Part shown: in pieces, positions 34,662-43,455 of the stretch | Layout of the letters: the number at the start of each line of letters is the position of its first letter | Position numbering within the stretch: the first letter of the stretch is position 1 | NCBI GenBank assembly: GCA_046329195.1 | Contig: JAXLVB010000001.1 | Coordinates: 2,852,001-2,916,000, forward strand | Reading direction: 5' to 3' | From: JAXLVB01 sp046329195 | Lineage (GTDB): Bacteria > Bacteroidota > Bacteroidia > Cytophagales > Spirosomataceae | Length of the DNA: 64,000 bases | Made by a program: the position numbers and the translations under genes | The notes under the pieces: model-generated | What the model was told of the DNA's origin: nothing | Databases searched by the model: none | Seen by the model: the letters and a program-made list of their open reading frames with translations, nothing else

Positions 34662-34955
34662 TTACATCACTTCGGCTGAAATACCTCGATCGCAGATGGC
34701 ATTACGCATGGGGGCTAGTTCGTCAAAAGAGCCTTTCTTTACAGCGCATTTACCTTTGTAATGGATAATCAACGTACACTGTTCGGCTTGCTCAGGCTCA
34801 TGTCCACAAATGTCTATCAGCGTTTCAATCACATGATCAAACGTATTGATATCATCATTATATACTACTAAATCGTAACACTCGGTAGTGGTGATGTCTT
34901 CGATTACCTCAACGTCGTTTTCTTCCCAAGGGAGAGTATTGGATTCAAAGTTCAT
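34662..34955 (-). CDS. clpS: ATP-dependent Clp protease adaptor ClpS
   Basis: 97 residues. The N-degron-binding fold is visible: YDLVVYNDDINTFDHVIETLIDICGHEPEQAEQCTLIIHYKGKCAVKKG carries the NDD(x)NTF loop, the YKGK (usually H-x-x-G-K) helix and the following turn. The unstructured acidic N-terminus (WEENDVEVIEDITT) fits the region that engages ClpA/ClpC. Delivers N-end-rule substrates to the Clp protease. Confidence 0.93.
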   Translation of the reverse strand: MNFESNTLPWEENDVEVIEDITTTECYDLVVYNDDINTFDHVIETLIDICGHEPEQAEQCTLIIHYKGKCAVKKGSFDELAPMRNAICDRGISAEVM

Positions 34956-35140
34956 GGTTAGTTCTGAATTGCTTTACAGTAAGGCAAAGTTACTACACAA
35001 ACTACTTTTTTCAAAAAAGAGTTTGTAGAATCCTAACAAGTATAAACGATTGGTTATGTAGTGTTTGTAATAGGTTGTTAGTCAGTTGGTTGAGTGCGTA
35101 GCTGTCAATAGAAAATCCTACTAACAAACTATTGGAATCA

Positions 35141-35575
35141 CTAGCTACCAGCAATGTAACGCTCTAAGTACGCAATATGCGACAATTGCTCTTTGAAAAT
35201 AGCCTCTACAATATCACCCACACTGAGTACGCCCATCACTTTGCCTTCTTGCAGGACAGGCAGGTGACGAAATTTTTTCTCGCTCATGATTTTCATACAG
35301 TCGTTGATATTCATTTTGTAATCAACGGTATAAACATTAGGCGTCATCACCTCAGACATGAGGGTATCTTTGGCTTTGCGGCCCTTAATGATACCCTTAC
35401 GGGCATAGTCACGTTCCGAAAAAATACCTACTAGGTTGTCTCCTTCCATCACCACCACCGCTCCAATATTTTTTTCGGCCATCACTTCCAGTGCTTCTAT
35501 CACGGTACTGTCGGGACGAACCGAAATGACTGTCTGATGGTGTTTGTTTTTGAGTAGAGTTTGTACGGTTATCAT
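35141..35575 (-). CDS. Twin CBS domain protein
   Basis: 144 residues made almost entirely of two CBS motifs: RPDSTVIEALEVMAEKNIGAVVVMEGDNLVGIFSERDYAR (about 20-60) and NINDCMKIMSEKKFRHLPVLQEGKVMGVLSVGDIVE (about 90-125). CBS pairs bind adenine nucleotides and sense energy state. No attached enzyme, so a stand-alone regulator; partners are not indicated by the context. Confidence 0.93.
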   Translation of the reverse strand: MITVQTLLKNKHHQTVISVRPDSTVIEALEVMAEKNIGAVVVMEGDNLVGIFSERDYARKGIIKGRKAKDTLMSEVMTPNVYTVDYKMNINDCMKIMSEKKFRHLPVLQEGKVMGVLSVGDIVEAIFKEQLSHIAYLERYIAGS

Positions 35576-35829
35576 AAGAAGGCGAGTTTAGGTGAAAAGG
35601 CAGATGTAATGGTTAAAAATTTGACCTAAATATACAAAAACTTCACAAATTGTTGCAATGGTAGGGGAGAGGTTTTTTAAAAAAAAATTGTAGGCTTTGA
35701 TTTCTAACGGAATGGAAAAAGTAAGCGAAAAACAAAGCAAAAAGAGAGGAAATGGGGGTATTTGGGAGATTTTTTTCAGAAAATGCACTAAAAACCTTAC
35801 TTTGCAATCACAAACCTAATCCTGTTCGC

Positions 35830-37272
35830 ATGAGCACTTCACTCGCACTAACTATTCTGGTTCTTTACTTCACGCTTTTGATTACGGTGTCGTACTTTAC
35901 AGCCAAAGGCGCTGATACGAATACGTTTTTTACCGCCAACCGCCAGTCGCCGTGGTATTTAGTGGCCTTCGGGATGATTGGTACATCGTTGTCGGGCGTT
36001 ACGTTTATTTCGGTGCCAGGTGCCGTGGCCAAAACCCAGTTTTCCTATTTTCAGATTGTAATTGGCTATGCCTTGGGCTATTTTGTGATTGCCACCATCT
36101 TGATGCCTTTGTACTATCGCCTCAACCTAATATCAATTTATAGCTATCTCGAAAAACGCTTCGGGTTTTGGTCGTACAAAACGGGAGCAGGATTCTTTTT
36201 ACTTTCCAGAACGATTGGCTCTGCTGTACGGATGTTTGTAGCCGTGCAGGTATTGCAATTGGCGATTTTTAACCAATTAGGCGTTCCGTTTGAGGTATCG
36301 GTCATCATTGCCATGTCTTTGATTTTTATCTATACCTTCAAGGGTGGCGTCAAAACCATCATCGTAACCGACACGCTCCAGACGTTTTTCTTATTGACGG
36401 CACTGGTGCTTACCATTGTCCTGATTACCAAGCAGCTCAACTGGGGGCTGGGCGACATGGTGTCGGCTGTAAGTGAGAGCAAGTACTCCAATATGTTTGT
36501 GTGGGATTGGGCCAGTAAGCATCATTTTATCAAAGATTTCTTGGCTGGAGCGTTCATCGCCATCGTGATGACAGGCCTTGACCAAGACCTCATGCAGAAA
36601 AACCTAACCTGCAAAAACATCGGTGAGGCACAAAAAAATATGCTTTGGTTTTATGTGGTGTTGGTGTTTGTCAATTTATTGTTTTTGTGTTTGGGGGCTT
36701 TGCTCTATCTCTATGCTGAAAAAATGGGCCTTTCACTCCCTGCCAAAACAGATGACTTGTATCCGATGTTAGCCTTGGGCAATTCGTTTGGTACGGTGGC
36801 TGCTGTGACATTTTTATTGGGTATTACAGCGGCCACGTATGCCAGTTCGGATTCGGCACTTACGGCGCTCACTACTTCATTTTGTGTGGATTTTATGAAC
36901 ATCGAAAAATATCCCGAAGTCGAACGTCAGAAAATCAAACACCGTGTGCATTTGGGGTTGACAGTTGTGTTTTTGATTGTGATTGTAATTTTTAAAAACC
37001 TTAATAATCAAGAAGTTATCGCTTCGGTGTTTGATATTGCAGGCTACACCTATGGGCCGCTGTTGGGATTGTATGCGTTTGGATTATATACCAAAATTCC
37101 AGTGAAAGATGCCTTGGTACCAGCTATTTGCGTACTGTCGCCGGTAATAACCTACCTCATCGTCACTAACTCGGCAGCGTGGTTTGGAGGCTATCAGATT
37201 GGCTTTGAAAAACTGATTCTCAACGGCCTCATTACGTTTGTGGGCTTGTGGATACTGCGTAAAAACAGCTAA
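35830..37272 (+). CDS. Sodium:solute symporter (SSS family)
   Basis: 480 residues from the Met at 35830, about 13 helices. Motifs of the SSS fold: TAKGADTNTFFTANRQSPWYLVAFGMIGTSLSGVTFISVPG near the N-terminus, IYTFKGGVKTIIVTDTLQ, and GLDQDLMQKNLTCK. Substrate unknown. The next gene (carbon-nitrogen hydrolase) starts 5 nt after its stop, so the symporter probably imports a compound the hydrolase uses, for example an amide or nitrile. Confidence 0.92.
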   Translation: MSTSLALTILVLYFTLLITVSYFTAKGADTNTFFTANRQSPWYLVAFGMIGTSLSGVTFISVPGAVAKTQFSYFQIVIGYALGYFVIATILMPLYYRLNLISIYSYLEKRFGFWSYKTGAGFFLLSRTIGSAVRMFVAVQVLQLAIFNQLGVPFEVSVIIAMSLIFIYTFKGGVKTIIVTDTLQTFFLLTALVLTIVLITKQLNWGLGDMVSAVSESKYSNMFVWDWASKHHFIKDFLAGAFIAIVMTGLDQDLMQKNLTCKNIGEAQKNMLWFYVVLVFVNLLFLCLGALLYLYAEKMGLSLPAKTDDLYPMLALGNSFGTVAAVTFLLGITAATYASSDSALTALTTSFCVDFMNIEKYPEVERQKIKHRVHLGLTVVFLIVIVIFKNLNNQEVIASVFDIAGYTYGPLLGLYAFGLYTKIPVKDALVPAICVLSPVITYLIVTNSAAWFGGYQIGFEKLILNGLITFVGLWILRKNS

Positions 37273-37277
37273 GAGCT

Positions 37278-38024
37278 ATGAAAATAGGAGTAGCACAATA
37301 CCAGTCTGTTCAGGGAGAGGTTGCTCAGAATATCAAACGACATCAGCAGTTTATCGAAGTAGCGGCTACTCAGGGGGCAGACTTGCTTGTTTTTCCTGAA
37401 CTCTCGTTGACAGGCTATGAGCCTTCGTTGGCCAAGTCGTTGGCTATTACTCTTGATGACAAGTGTTTGGAGGTTTTGCAAGACCTCAGCAACCAGTATA
37501 ATATGCGGATAGGAGTGGGCGTACCCACCCATGAAGAAGCAGGAATTTGCATCACCTTGTTGATTTTACAGCCTTTCCAAGAACGCCGAACGTATTCTAA
37601 ATACTACCTGCATCCAGACGAAGAACCTTTCTTTGTGAGGGGGAAGGCTTTTCCGGTGATGTTTGTGCATCAAACGGCTGTGGCTTTTGCTATTTGTTAT
37701 GAACTATTGGTGCCTGCCCATCCGCAGCAAGCCAATGAGCACCAAGCTAAAGTATATGTAGCCAGTGTGGCAAAATCGGCTAAAGGTGTCGAAAAAGCGG
37801 TAGTTACCCTGGCTGATACAGCCCAGCGATATGGTATGACTGTATTGATGGCCAACGGCTTAGGACCCAGCGACGACTTCGTGAGTGCAGGCAATAGTGC
37901 AGTGTGGAACTCAAAAGGCGAGCTCCTTGCTCAACTTAACGAAACAAATGAAGGCTTACTTCTGATAGATACAACCACCGATGAGGTGATAATCAGTTAT
38001 TTAGATGAAGAAGCCATCAGTTGA
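37278..38024 (+). CDS. Carbon-nitrogen hydrolase (nitrilase fold)
   Basis: 248 residues. The Glu-Lys-Cys triad is visible: Glu in FPELSLTGYE (about 41), Lys in YSKYYLHPDE (about 110) and Cys in AFAICYELLVP (about 144). Members hydrolyse amides or nitriles; the nearest biochemical role cannot be told. Operon partner of the symporter 5 nt upstream. Its last 28 bp overlap the 3' end of the broken Uma2 gene on the other strand. Confidence 0.92.
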   Translation: MKIGVAQYQSVQGEVAQNIKRHQQFIEVAATQGADLLVFPELSLTGYEPSLAKSLAITLDDKCLEVLQDLSNQYNMRIGVGVPTHEEAGICITLLILQPFQERRTYSKYYLHPDEEPFFVRGKAFPVMFVHQTAVAFAICYELLVPAHPQQANEHQAKVYVASVAKSAKGVEKAVVTLADTAQRYGMTVLMANGLGPSDDFVSAGNSAVWNSKGELLAQLNETNEGLLLIDTTTDEVIISYLDEEAIS

Positions 38025-38684
38025 GCCAGTACTTGTGCATTAGCTTCTGCCTCAAAAATAGCTCTTACGGGCACCTGAAACCCCTCAATAACCACGCTTT
38101 TGATTGGGTCGTCAATGCCGAAGACATACGGCTCAAAATAAACGGTATCTCGCTCGGTTAATAACAGATACTGCTCAATACGCTGGCGCTCGGGGTCAAT
38201 AATCCAGTACTCTCTAATTCCGTGGGCGGCATAATCTTGCTTTTTGATACCTCGGTCTCGTTGAGCCGCTTTAGACGATAGGATTTCGACTACAAAATCG
38301 GGAGCCGGAAAAAACAATTGGTCTTTTTCAAAAAGAATAGCCCTATCCTGGCTGAAAAAAACGATGTCCGGCCGCTTCGGCGGTCCGATCATAGTCATTA
38401 CGAGTGAGCGTAATCATGGCTTTTTCTGTCCATACTGTTCCTTTTTTCTTCAACAAGGCGTAAACGTGTAGCATTCCTCCCAATAGCAGAGTAACCTCCA
38501 AGTGTTTTTGCTTGACGGGCGAATGCAAGATGATTTCCCCATTAATAAACTCTGCTTTAGTATTTTCGTCAACCCATTCTCTAAACTCATGACGACGAAC
38601 TGCCTCGTTTTGTAAGGATTCTTGAATATGCCGCAACACAATCAGAGCGTCGGGTCTTTTCAATAGTTTTTCAGCAATATCCAT
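37997..38684 (-). pseudogene. Uma2 family (PD-(D/E)XK-like) endonuclease gene, frameshifted
   Basis: Two overlapping minus-strand frames hold the halves of one Uma2 protein. Upstream half (38684 to about 38388): MDIAEKLLKRPDAL through FREWVDENTKAEFINGEIILHSPVK and ITLTRNDYD; downstream half: RPDIVFFSQD, PDFVVEILSSKAAQRDRGIKKQDYAAHGIREYWIIDPERQ. Deleting bases 38372-38387 joins them as NDYDPDIVFF, the normal Uma2 motif, in a 223-codon frame. The catalytic Asp/Glu region therefore straddles the break and the gene is likely inactive. Uma2 proteins are abundant in Cytophagia and cyanobacteria; their role is unclear. A programmed shift is not supported by a slippery site. Confidence 0.85.
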
Positions 38685-39059
38685 TATAACCTGTTAGCAA
38701 CTATGGTAAGAAACAACGGCAAAGTACAAAAAAGTTGTGATATGTCCTCGTTTTTTGATTACCACTGGTGTACGAAACTTTTCAGGTATTACCTCACCCT
38801 ACATGGGTCGTCCTACGTGGGCCGCCCTACGTGGGTCGCCCTAAATCCCTCCGCAGCGGCGGCGGCTCCTTGCAGGAGAAGGACTTTTTTCGACTAAATA
38901 CCTAGTAAAAATCTACATTTATTCGTACACCCATTACCACAATCGCTATCCAACTTTTCGGTTGGCACAAAAGAACCAGCGTACAATGCTAAAAAATCTT
39001 AGGAATAAGTTGCATTAATTTCAGAAGAATTGTTACTTTCGTGGTATCAAATCTATTTC
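38685..39059. other. Gap with short GC-rich tandem repeat
   Basis: 375 bp without a supported gene. It contains three tandem 14-bp units (38800-38841) followed by a GC-rich stretch (GCGGCGGCGG region near 38860), and the promoter region of the next gene. Confidence 0.55.
38800..38841. repeat. Three tandem 14-bp repeats
   Basis: Units at 38800-38813, 38814-38827 and 38828-38841 follow the pattern TACRTGGGYCGYCC. Units 2 and 3 differ at one base. No known binding site recognised. Confidence 0.85.
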
Positions 39060-39608
39060 ATGCGCCTTTTAACAGTCATCGGCTTACTCACGTTACTCCT
39101 CTTCAATATGTTGGGGCACTACCCTGTGTATATGGGGATGGAGTGGAGTGCTCGTAAGGAGATGGAGCAACGCCTTGATGCTCAGGATGTTGAAGGGCAA
39201 GAGTTATTTGAAGTAAAAATCCCTATGAATTTGCCTTACTGGCAAAACATGAAAGACTACGAGCGTGTGAACGGACGCTTTGAGCACAACGGGGAGTTTT
39301 ACACGATGTTTAAGCAGAAAGTTCAGGACGATACGCTTCACTTAGTGTGTGTGAAAGACCGAGAGCAGAAAAAACTGTTTCAACGCTTAACACAGGTAGT
39401 GCAATTGGCTTTTGGTGACTCGCAAGGTACACACCAAAAAGCCGCTAAGTTTTTAGAAAACCTCATTAAAGATTATTTACCTCTTCCTTCGTCATTGGTA
39501 GCTACCGTAGTTTGGATGCAAGAAAGCGACCAGCCTACTGTTCCAAGCTATGCAATGGCACCTTATGTTACTTCAATTTCTTCGTTTTCGCCCCCTCCAG
39601 AGGTGTAA
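39060..39608 (+). CDS. Exported or membrane-anchored protein of unknown function
   Basis: 182 residues from the ATG at 39060. N-terminal MRLLTVIGLLTLLLFNMLGHYPVY is a hydrophobic anchor or signal. The mature part has RFEHNGEFYTMFKQKVQDDTLHLVCVKDREQKK, a beta-strand pattern, and a Ser/Pro-rich tail (SSFSPPPEV). No family recognised, but this layout recurs as 'hypothetical protein' before transport genes in Bacteroidetes. The outer-membrane gene at 40111 is the next in the same direction, 500 bp on. Confidence 0.65.
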   Translation: MRLLTVIGLLTLLLFNMLGHYPVYMGMEWSARKEMEQRLDAQDVEGQELFEVKIPMNLPYWQNMKDYERVNGRFEHNGEFYTMFKQKVQDDTLHLVCVKDREQKKLFQRLTQVVQLAFGDSQGTHQKAAKFLENLIKDYLPLPSSLVATVVWMQESDQPTVPSYAMAPYVTSISSFSPPPEV

Positions 39609-40110
39609 TGATGGTAAAGGTGTGTGAGAAAACACGAAGTACGTACCGATTCATGCCATTATTAGTAAGCAAAACCGAGTGCAATACCCTCAGGGTATAT
39701 GCAGGGTTTGGGTCATATAGTTAATCTATTTAGCTATATTGACAGCTTTGATACTTATTGCCTAACCCGAAAAAGTACAATTTCTGTACGAGCGCTATAA
39801 GTAAGAATAAGCCTATTTTGCTGCTAATTTTTTGGTGTACTTGTTCACAAGTTGTTTTGAACATCAAGTAAGGCAACTGTATTGTCGGTGTTCTACGAGT
39901 CGTGTCGTTGCTTCTATTCTTTCCCCGGTCGTTATAGACCTAGTTCTGTAGCGGTTTCTTTCAGGTTAGGTATCGAAATTCTTTTGTACAAAAAGAAAAT
40001 TCGGGACCTACCATTACATGTTAACCATCATTTTAGGCAAATCGCATACTGGGTTTTGTTGGTGTAATCATTCGCTGACGAATCAGAGTAATGCCACAAA
40101 AACGTTGATT
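39609..40110. other. Long gap, one small palindrome
   Basis: 502 bp between the exported protein and the first barrel gene. ATACCCT-C-AGGGTAT (39684-39698) is a perfect 7-bp palindrome that could be an operator. Otherwise nothing recognised; an upstream in-frame ATG at 40018 is rejected because it precedes the signal peptide by 31 unlikely residues. Confidence 0.5.
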
Positions 40111-41220
40111 ATGAAGACTATTTCTACCTTATGTATAATTCTTTTTGCTTCGGCTCAACTTGCTTTTTCGCAAGGCTGCGTAGCTGTACGTCACATGAGC
40201 TGCACAGCTCCTAACGCCAATAATTCGGCAGATTTTTTCAAACAAAAAAGAGGTACATGGCAAGTCAATGTTGGGTATCGGTATTTTCAATCATTTCGTC
40301 ATTTTGTTGGCGATGTGGAGCAGACCCAACGTATCGCAGACGGTACGCAGGTCATCAATACGTCTCATGCGATGGATGTGGGTATTACCTATATGCCTAA
40401 TCCACGGTTATCGCTGTCAGTAAACTTACCGATTCAGTCAAACGACCGCTCATCGTTATATGAACATTATGGTAACACCCTTACTGCAAACCCCGAACAA
40501 AAGCGTTTTCATACCAAATCGCAAGGTATTGGCGATATGCGTGTATCGGCCAGTTATTGGGTTCGGAATCCTCTAACAGCACCTAAGTTTAACTTTGCAG
40601 TGGGAGTAGGCGTGAAGTTTCCGACAGGTAATGCTGGTGTAGAAGACGATTTCCATAAGTTAGACAAAGAGAAAAAAGACTACACCATCCGTAAGCCTGT
40701 TGACCAGTCTATCCAGCTAGGTGATGGCGCAGTAGGCTTCAATGTGGATCTTCAGGGGTATTATGCTTTCAATAAAACACTCACCTTGTATTTCAACGGA
40801 TTTTATTTGTTTAATCCTAAAGAAGTAAATAGTGTAAAAAGAGACCCTACTAGCACCGCTACCGATGCTTCGGCTTATTTCTCTGTGGCCGACCAGTTTG
40901 CCGCTCGTCTCGGGGTGAGTCAGGCGTTGCCTTTTGCCAAAGGCTTTGCCGTAATGCTTGGTGGCCGTGCCGAGGGTGTACCCGCTATAGATGCCTTTGG
41001 TGGTAGCGATGGTTTCCGCCGTCCGGGTTACATTCTGTCGGTAGAGCCAGGTGTTTCTTACATGAAAGGAAGATTTTCGGCAGCAGTTACTGTACCGTGG
41101 GCATTATATCGTAACCGAACCAAGAGCTACGCCGATCGTCAAGATCCTACAGGACAGAAGCATGGTGATGCGGCCTTTGCCGACTACTTGATTTCGGCTA
41201 ATATCAGTCGGTGGTTCTAA
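40111..41220 (+). CDS. Outer-membrane beta-barrel protein, transporter-like
   Basis: 369 residues. Signal peptide MKTISTLCIILFASAQLAFSQ. The mature part alternates short beta strands with turns (WQVNVGYRYFQSFRHF, AMDVGITYMPNPRLSLSVNLP, NFAVGVGVKFPTGNA) and ends SANISRWF with a C-terminal aromatic, as for outer-membrane barrels. The VKFPTGN segment resembles the phenol/FadL-like 'transporter' proteins. Four genes (40111-45015) of related type follow head to tail and may form one unit. Two Cys in the N-terminal segment (GCVAVRHMSCTAP) may form a disulphide. Confidence 0.75.
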   Translation: MKTISTLCIILFASAQLAFSQGCVAVRHMSCTAPNANNSADFFKQKRGTWQVNVGYRYFQSFRHFVGDVEQTQRIADGTQVINTSHAMDVGITYMPNPRLSLSVNLPIQSNDRSSLYEHYGNTLTANPEQKRFHTKSQGIGDMRVSASYWVRNPLTAPKFNFAVGVGVKFPTGNAGVEDDFHKLDKEKKDYTIRKPVDQSIQLGDGAVGFNVDLQGYYAFNKTLTLYFNGFYLFNPKEVNSVKRDPTSTATDASAYFSVADQFAARLGVSQALPFAKGFAVMLGGRAEGVPAIDAFGGSDGFRRPGYILSVEPGVSYMKGRFSAAVTVPWALYRNRTKSYADRQDPTGQKHGDAAFADYLISANISRWF

Positions 41221-41278
41221 CTCCCTGAGAGTAAGCGTTGTATATCAGTGCCAACTTCTTTCTACCAACCACCCATCT

Positions 41279-42463
41279 ATGAGTACTAAACTATTCTGGA
41301 CAGCAGTAGCGTTGCTTATGCTTCCGAGCTTAGTGCAAGCCTATTTGCTGATGCCTTTTCCGGGTAGCCAAGACCTAGAGGTCATTACCATTGCGTATTA
41401 CCTTGAGCACGTTATCATGCCTTTACGCTTGGTAGGAGCACTGTTACTGTTGCCAGCGCTATGGCTTATTTTTACAAAAGGTACTCGAAAAGCTCAGTGG
41501 GTAGTGGGTGTTACTTTGGTGGTATGTGCCGCTATGGGGTATTTCAGCGATGTAGAATACAAAGCAGAACGCATGTTTGAAGAACCTCAACACATTCGTT
41601 TTGAAAGTGCTCAAGATAATAAAGTGCCTGATAGTCTGCTTGTTATTGGCTTAGTTTATGACGGAAATGCCAAAGCGTATCCGATTAATTACCTTGGTTA
41701 TCACCATAAAGTGCAAGATATAGTAGGCACACTTCCCGTTTTAGTCACTTACTGTACTATGTGCCGTACTGGGCGGGTGTACAGCCCCCTCGTAAACGGC
41801 CGTTTGCAAACGTTTCGGTTGGTAGGCGCACGTCACTATAATGCCGTGCTAGAAGACGCCGAAACAAAATCGTGGTGGTATCAAGCAACAGGCGAGTCGG
41901 TAGTGGGTACGATGAAAGGTAAGGAATTGGCTCCTATTGACGCCGAACAAATGACCTTAGGTACTTGGCTGAAGCGTTATCCAAGTTCGTTGATTTTACA
42001 ACCTGACTCTACTTATCTGGACGAATACGCCGAGCTTAAACGCTACGACCGCCGTCAGCGCAAGGACGAAGACTCCTTGACTAACCCTGATAAATTTTGG
42101 CGCAAAAGCTGGGTAGTTGGCATTACTGTCAAGGGTCAAGCTAAGGCTTATCACTGGAAGAAACTCCAAAAAATAGATCTACTCAACGATACCGTGGCCT
42201 CGCAACCTGTACTGATTGGGATTGAATCGGATGGACATTCGTTTCATGCGTTTAGTCGAGTAGTGGAAGGTCAAACGCTTGATTTTGTGGTAGATCAATC
42301 AGTAGGAGGGTTTAGAGATAAGGCAAGTAACTCGGCGTGGAACTGGAAAGGGATTTGTACCGAAGGTACTCTCAAAGGCAAAAAACTCACTCGAATTCAG
42401 GCGTACCAAGAATACTGGCTTTCGTGGGAGCATTTTCATAAACCTACCTTGCTGTGGCAATAA
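41279..42463 (+). CDS. DUF3179 domain membrane protein
   Basis: 394 residues. Three hydrophobic helices in the first 90 residues anchor the protein; the rest is the DUF3179 domain: AKAYPINYLGYHHKVQDIVG, PVLVTYCTMCRTGRVYSPLVNGR with the conserved CxxC, NAVLEDAETKSWWYQATGESVVG and the TWLKRYPSSLIL segment near residue 235. Function of DUF3179 is unknown; the CxxC may bind metal or work in redox. It sits between two outer-membrane barrels. Confidence 0.88.
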   Translation: MSTKLFWTAVALLMLPSLVQAYLLMPFPGSQDLEVITIAYYLEHVIMPLRLVGALLLLPALWLIFTKGTRKAQWVVGVTLVVCAAMGYFSDVEYKAERMFEEPQHIRFESAQDNKVPDSLLVIGLVYDGNAKAYPINYLGYHHKVQDIVGTLPVLVTYCTMCRTGRVYSPLVNGRLQTFRLVGARHYNAVLEDAETKSWWYQATGESVVGTMKGKELAPIDAEQMTLGTWLKRYPSSLILQPDSTYLDEYAELKRYDRRQRKDEDSLTNPDKFWRKSWVVGITVKGQAKAYHWKKLQKIDLLNDTVASQPVLIGIESDGHSFHAFSRVVEGQTLDFVVDQSVGGFRDKASNSAWNWKGICTEGTLKGKKLTRIQAYQEYWLSWEHFHKPTLLWQ

Positions 42464-42521
42464 AGGAGGTAGGTAATGTTCTATTATTCAGAATGTTAAC
42501 TCGTAAAGATTTACACTCAAC

Positions 42522-43442
42522 ATGAAACAATTACAGATTTTAATTTACCTGTTTGTGGCAACTACGGTTTTCGCCCAAACACCAACCGACGGCCTTATGA
42601 TGGGCAAGGGGTTGAACTGCTCGGTGTTATCGTATGGCAAAAGCACTTGGGAATATTACTGGGAGGGCTCACTCTACCGAAACAATGAAAACATTGGCAA
42701 GTTTACGGGTCAGAACGTCATGTTTATGAACAATTACGGCATTTCTAATCGGCTGAATGTGATTGTGGGCGTGCCTTACATCTGGACGCAAGCTTCTAAT
42801 GGAAACTTAGCCGGACACCGTGATGTTCAGGATTTTTCGGCATGGCTCAAGTACAAAGCACTTGATTTAAAAGTAGGTGAAAACAAATTCGCTGGCTTTG
42901 TGACAGTAGGTGCCTCGGTGCCTACTCACCACTACAAAAACGAAATGTTACCTTTTGCGGTAGGCATGGGTGCCAAAACGGCTTCGGTTCGGGCTGCATT
43001 GCATTTCAAAACCAAGATTGGCTTCTACGTAACGGGCCAAGCCGGCTACACACTCAAAGGAGATGCTACGCTCGACAGAGACTCGTATCAGTACGATGGC
43101 AAGGTATATCCGACCAATGTAGTACCTGTGCCAGACGTAGCCGATATGACAGGCCGAATTGGTTTTTTGAATAAACGAGTACAAGTGGAGGGTTTCTACG
43201 ACTACTTCACGTGTGTATCGGGCGATAACATTCGTCGGCAAGACATGCCCTTTATGACTAACAAAATGATGGCTACTTCTATCGGAGCAATGGCAAAAGT
43301 CAATTGGTACACAAGTGTAGGGATGTTCACATTGGCCGGACAGTACAGCAGAATCTTGTCGGGGCGCAACGTAGGCGATGCCACTATGCGTTCTATTGCG
43401 ATTCAATACACCATTCGATTGAAAAAAGTTGACCAAAAGTAA
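42522..43442 (+). CDS. Outer-membrane beta-barrel protein
   Basis: 306 residues. Signal peptide MKQLQILIYLFVATTVFAQ. The mature protein has an MGKGLNCSVLSYGKSTWEYYWEG opening and repeated amphipathic strands (RLNVIVGVPYIWTQAS, FAGFVTVGASVPTHHYK, SVRAALHFKTKIGFYVTGQAGY). The C-terminus ends in a basic tail (RLKKVDQK) instead of an aromatic, so the last strand is probably YTIRL. Start of the PAP2 gene lies 13 bp after the stop. Confidence 0.72.
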   Translation: MKQLQILIYLFVATTVFAQTPTDGLMMGKGLNCSVLSYGKSTWEYYWEGSLYRNNENIGKFTGQNVMFMNNYGISNRLNVIVGVPYIWTQASNGNLAGHRDVQDFSAWLKYKALDLKVGENKFAGFVTVGASVPTHHYKNEMLPFAVGMGAKTASVRAALHFKTKIGFYVTGQAGYTLKGDATLDRDSYQYDGKVYPTNVVPVPDVADMTGRIGFLNKRVQVEGFYDYFTCVSGDNIRRQDMPFMTNKMMATSIGAMAKVNWYTSVGMFTLAGQYSRILSGRNVGDATMRSIAIQYTIRLKKVDQK

Positions 43443-43455
43443 GCCCATTCCAACC

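Noticed and set aside
37997..38684. Programmed ribosomal frameshift in the Uma2 gene
   Set aside because: No slippery heptamer or downstream stem is evident; a single 16-nt deletion restores the known motif precisely, which fits an insertion better.
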